Source of the DNA: an uncultured Oscillospiraceae bacterium
Lineage (GTDB): Bacteria; Bacillota; Clostridia; Oscillospirales; Oscillospiraceae
Assembly (NCBI GenBank): GCA_934590505.1
Contig: CAKTPC010000017.1
Coordinates: 1 to 24,252, forward strand
Reading direction: 5' to 3'
Length of the DNA: 24,252 bases
Shown here: piece by piece, positions 21,558-24,252 of the stretch
Numbering within the stretch: the first letter of the stretch is position 1
Layout: every line of letters starts with the position of its first letter
Made by a program: the position numbers and the translations under genes
The notes under the pieces: generated by a model
Seen by the model: only the letters and a program-made list of their open reading frames with translations
Databases searched by the model: none
Told to the model about the DNA's origin: nothing

Positions 21558-22574
21558 ATGAAAAAACTTATTTCTCTCATCTGTGTGCTTGCCATGGTGC
21601 TCGCACTCGCAGCCTGCGGCAGCTCCGCTCCCGCAGCCGCCACTGAGGCTCCCGCCGCTTCCACTGAGGCCCCGGCCGAGGACGTTTCAGCCGACAAGAC
21701 CTTTGTCGTCGGTATCTGCCAGCTCGTCCAGCACCCCGCGCTCGACGCCGCGACTCAGGGCTTCAAGGATGCCCTGACCGAAGCGCTCGGCGACAAGGTC
21801 ACCTTCCAGGAGCAGAACGCTTCCGGTGACTCCGCCACCTGCTCGCTGATCTGCAACCAGTTCGTAAGCGACGAGGTCGACCTCATCATGGCTAACGCCA
21901 CCGCGTCTATACAGGCGGCTGCCTCCGCAACGAACACCATCCCCATTCTCGGTACTTCCATCACCGACTACGGTGTGGCTCTCGGCGTTGACAACTGGAC
22001 CGGCGTTTCCGGTACCAACATCTCCGGCACCTCCGACCTCGCCCCGCTCGACGGCCAGGCCGCGATGATCCAGGAGCTCTTCCCCGACGCAAAGACCATC
22101 GGTCTGCTCTACTGCTCCGGTGAGCCCAACTCCATCTTCCAGGCCGACAGCATGGAAACCCTTCTTACCGGCATGGGCTACAGCGTTGAGCGCTACACCT
22201 TCGCAGACTCCAACGATGTTTCCTCCGTCACCGCAAACGCCTGCTCCAATGCCGACGTCCTCTACATCCCGACCGATAACACCGCCGCCTCCTGCACCGA
22301 AGCCATCAACAACGTCGCTCTGAGCGCTGGCATCCCCATCGTCGCCGGTGAAGAAGGCATTGCCGCCGGCTGCGGCGTGGCTACCCTCTCCATCTCCTAC
22401 TACGACCTCGGCCGTGCGACCGGCGAGATGGCAGCAGAGATCCTCACTGAGGGCGCAGACATCTCCACAATGGAAGTCCGCTTCGCTCCCGCCTTCACCA
22501 AGGAGTACAACGCAGACATCTGCGAAGCTCTCAACATCACCGTTCCCGATGACTACGTTGCAATTGCAAAATAA
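21558..22574 (+). CDS. ABC importer substrate-binding lipoprotein (predicted aromatic amino acid)
   Basis: A 338-residue binding protein with a lipoprotein signal (lipobox LAAC, Cys20) and an Ala/Pro/Thr/Glu linker to about residue 46. The mature part fits the ABC_sub_bind (TrpX-like) family: VGICQLVQHPALDAATQGFK, VDLIMANATASIQAAASAT, KTIGLLYCSGEPNS and VLYIPTDNTAASCTEAINN. Members are linked with tryptophan or tyrosine import in Gram-positives. The attenuator with Tyr/Phe codons in front suggests tyrosine, phenylalanine or a precursor as ligand. AAAGGAG lies 10 nt before the ATG, and the gene is first in the three-gene operon. Confidence 0.9.
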   Translation: MKKLISLICVLAMVLALAACGSSAPAAATEAPAASTEAPAEDVSADKTFVVGICQLVQHPALDAATQGFKDALTEALGDKVTFQEQNASGDSATCSLICNQFVSDEVDLIMANATASIQAAASATNTIPILGTSITDYGVALGVDNWTGVSGTNISGTSDLAPLDGQAAMIQELFPDAKTIGLLYCSGEPNSIFQADSMETLLTGMGYSVERYTFADSNDVSSVTANACSNADVLYIPTDNTAASCTEAINNVALSAGIPIVAGEEGIAAGCGVATLSISYYDLGRATGEMAAEILTEGADISTMEVRFAPAFTKEYNADICEALNITVPDDYVAIAK

Positions 22575-22590
22575 TTAAGGAAGTGTAATC

Positions 22591-23544
22591 ATGACGATCA
22601 GCGCCTACATTGCATCACTCAGCCTGCTGAAGCTGGCAAAAAACCTTCCCGGCGGCATTGCTCAGGGACTTATATGGGGTCTTATGGCACTCGGAGTGCT
22701 CATCACCTTCCGTCTGCTCGATGTTGCCGATCTGACAGTCGACGGCTCCTTTACCCTCGGCGCCGCTGTGACGGTAATGCTCATTATCGCGGGCTGGCCT
22801 GCATGGCTGGCAATGCTCGTAGCCGTTATCGCCGGTATACTCGCGGGGCTCTGCACGGGTCTGCTGCATGTCAAGCTCGGCATCCCCGTCATCCTCGCCG
22901 GTATCCTGACGCAGTTCTCGCTCTACTCCATTAATCTGCGCATCATGGGCATGGCCGCGAACAAGGCGCTGAGCGTCGACAAGTATAACCTCATTCTCTC
23001 CTCGCGCAATATTACCTCCGCCATCCTCACGAGCCTTGTGCTAGCCTTCGTGCTGGTGTGCATGTTCTACTGGTACTTCGGCACCGAGCAGGGCTCCGCT
23101 CTGCGTGCGACCGGCTCGAACCCCGCGATGAGCCGCGCCCTCGGCATCGACATCGGCGCGATGAAGATCCTCGGCCTTGCGATATCCAACGGCGTCGTGG
23201 CGCTCTCCGGCGGGCTCATGAGCCAGTATCAGGGCTTCGCCGATATCAACATGGGACGCGGTGCGATCGTTATCGGCCTTGCGGCCGTCATCATCGGCGA
23301 GGTGCTCGGCAAGGCGATCCTCGGCAAGCACCTCAACTTCTTCGGCACAATGTCCTTCGTCGTCATCGGCGGCGTCGTGTACTACCTTGTGGTCGTGCTG
23401 GTGCTGTGGCTAAGGCTCAACTCCAACGACCTCAAGCTCATCACAGCAGTGATCGTCGCGCTCTTCCTCGCGGTCCCGTACCTGCGCGAACAGCGCAAGA
23501 CATCTTTCAAGCGCCTTCGCGCAAAGGAGGACAGTCATGCTTAA
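22591..23544 (+). CDS. ABC importer permease (LivH/branched-chain type)
   Basis: A 317-residue permease of the BPD_transp_2 family. About eight to ten hydrophobic segments are seen, with the conserved loop LRATGSNPAMSRALGIDIGA that contacts the ATPase and the GVVALSGGLMSQYQGFADIN motif that follows. It forms the membrane pore, probably as a homodimer since only one permease gene is present. It starts 16 bp after the binding-protein gene, behind AAGGAAG, and overlaps the ATPase gene by 8 nt. Confidence 0.93.
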   Translation: MTISAYIASLSLLKLAKNLPGGIAQGLIWGLMALGVLITFRLLDVADLTVDGSFTLGAAVTVMLIIAGWPAWLAMLVAVIAGILAGLCTGLLHVKLGIPVILAGILTQFSLYSINLRIMGMAANKALSVDKYNLILSSRNITSAILTSLVLAFVLVCMFYWYFGTEQGSALRATGSNPAMSRALGIDIGAMKILGLAISNGVVALSGGLMSQYQGFADINMGRGAIVIGLAAVIIGEVLGKAILGKHLNFFGTMSFVVIGGVVYYLVVVLVLWLRLNSNDLKLITAVIVALFLAVPYLREQRKTSFKRLRAKEDSHA

Positions 23545-24252
23545 GCTCGATAACATTTGCAAGACCTTCAATAAGGGCACGATAAATGAAAAGAAGGCTC
23601 TCGCGGGGCTCTCCCTCCACCTTGAGCCGGGCGATTTCGTCACCGTCATCGGCGGCAACGGAGCCGGCAAGTCCACGATGCTCAACGCCGTCGCCGGTGT
23701 ATGGCCGGTCGACAGCGGGCACATCATCCTTGATGGTGTGGACGTCACCGCACTGCCGGAGCATAAGCGCGCCGGGTATATAGGCCGCGTGTTCCAGGAC
23801 CCGATGATGGGCACCGCGCCTAACATGCAGATCGAAGAGAATATGGCGCTCGCCCTGCGCCGCGGCGAAAAGCGCGGGCTGCGCTGGGCCGTGACCAATG
23901 CAGAGCGCGAGCAGTTCCGTGAGCAGCTCAGCACCCTTGGCCTCGGTCTTGAGGGCAGAATGACCGCAAAAGTCGGTCTGCTCTCAGGCGGCCAGCGTCA
24001 GGCGCTGACACTGCTGATGTCCTCGCTCAAGAAGCCGAAGCTCCTGCTGCTCGATGAGCACACCGCAGCTCTCGACCCCGCTACAGCGGCAAAGGTTCTG
24101 GAAATTTCCGACAAGATAGTTGAGGAAAATAACCTGACCACCATGATGATAACCCACAACATGAAGGACGCGATACGCCACGGCAACCGCCTTATCATGA
24201 TGAACCAGGGCAAGATCATCCTGGATATCCGCGGCGAGGAAAAGCAGCACCT
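23537..24252 (+). CDS. ABC importer ATP-binding protein (3' end cut by window edge)
   Basis: The first 238 residues of the ATPase that powers the importer. It has Walker A GGNGAGKST, the Q-loop VFQDPMMG, the signature LSGGQRQALTLLMSSLKKPK, Walker B LLLLDEHTAALDP (the usual Glu-Pro-Thr after Asp-Glu is His-Thr here) and the H-loop MMITHNMKDA. Only a short C-terminal part can be missing. The ribosome binding site AAGGAGG lies in the end of the permease gene, and the 8-nt overlap implies coupled translation. Confidence 0.95.
   Translation, partial: MLKLDNICKTFNKGTINEKKALAGLSLHLEPGDFVTVIGGNGAGKSTMLNAVAGVWPVDSGHIILDGVDVTALPEHKRAGYIGRVFQDPMMGTAPNMQIEENMALALRRGEKRGLRWAVTNAEREQFREQLSTLGLGLEGRMTAKVGLLSGGQRQALTLLMSSLKKPKLLLLDEHTAALDPATAAKVLEISDKIVEENNLTTMMITHNMKDAIRHGNRLIMMNQGKIILDIRGEEKQH

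Overview
The window looks like chromosome of a high-GC Clostridia, most like the Oscillospiraceae/Oscillospirales. The support is the low-GC-Gram-positive gene order dprA-topA-trmFO with plsX-rnc-smc, AGGAGG-type ribosome binding sites, TTGACA/TATAAT promoters, and lipoprotein binding proteins with Ala/Pro/Thr/Glu linkers. No species can be named from this sequence alone. There are no rRNA or tRNA genes, CRISPR arrays or insertion sequences.

Region 1 (1-9180, minus strand) is a housekeeping block read right to left: SpoU-family RNA methyltransferase, dprA, topA, trmFO, plsX, rnc, an Elp3-like radical SAM protein and the start of smc. Genes overlap or sit a few bases apart, so it is probably one operon from a promoter at 9146-9174. 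A second promoter at 706-734 gives smc a leader of about 200 nt. acpP, usual between plsX and rnc, is absent.

Region 2 (9194-15151) is a corrinoid methyl-transfer locus of two opposed operons. The minus operon encodes a DUF2284 protein, a fusion of a URO-D-type methyltransferase with its corrinoid protein, and a short-chain dehydrogenase. The plus operon encodes a ferredoxin/ASKHA corrinoid activator and a homocysteine S-methyltransferase that ends in about half of a MetH pterin-binding domain. The two operons start from strong promoters that overlap face to face (12290-12368). Together they suggest methyl flow from an unknown donor to corrinoid to homocysteine.

Region 3 (15178-19457, minus) holds a tripartite tricarboxylate-type transporter (tctC-tctB-tctA, with an intrinsic terminator between tctC and tctB) and a DUF4430/ECF S-component pair that could take up a cobamide. 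Region 4 (19614-21237, minus) holds an LCP cell-wall ligase with a strongly acidic tail and an odd small XRE-like protein.

Region 5 (21307-24252, plus) is an ABC importer operon (binding lipoprotein, permease, truncated ATPase). In front of it is the most striking element of the window: a complete ribosome-mediated attenuator. It has a promoter, a ribosome binding site, a 27-codon leader peptide with the run YGFYYYFF, a segment overlapping the end of that ORF that can pair with the 5' arm of the following terminator, and the terminator itself. This predicts that the transporter is induced when charged Tyr/Phe tRNA is scarce and that it carries an aromatic amino acid or a precursor.
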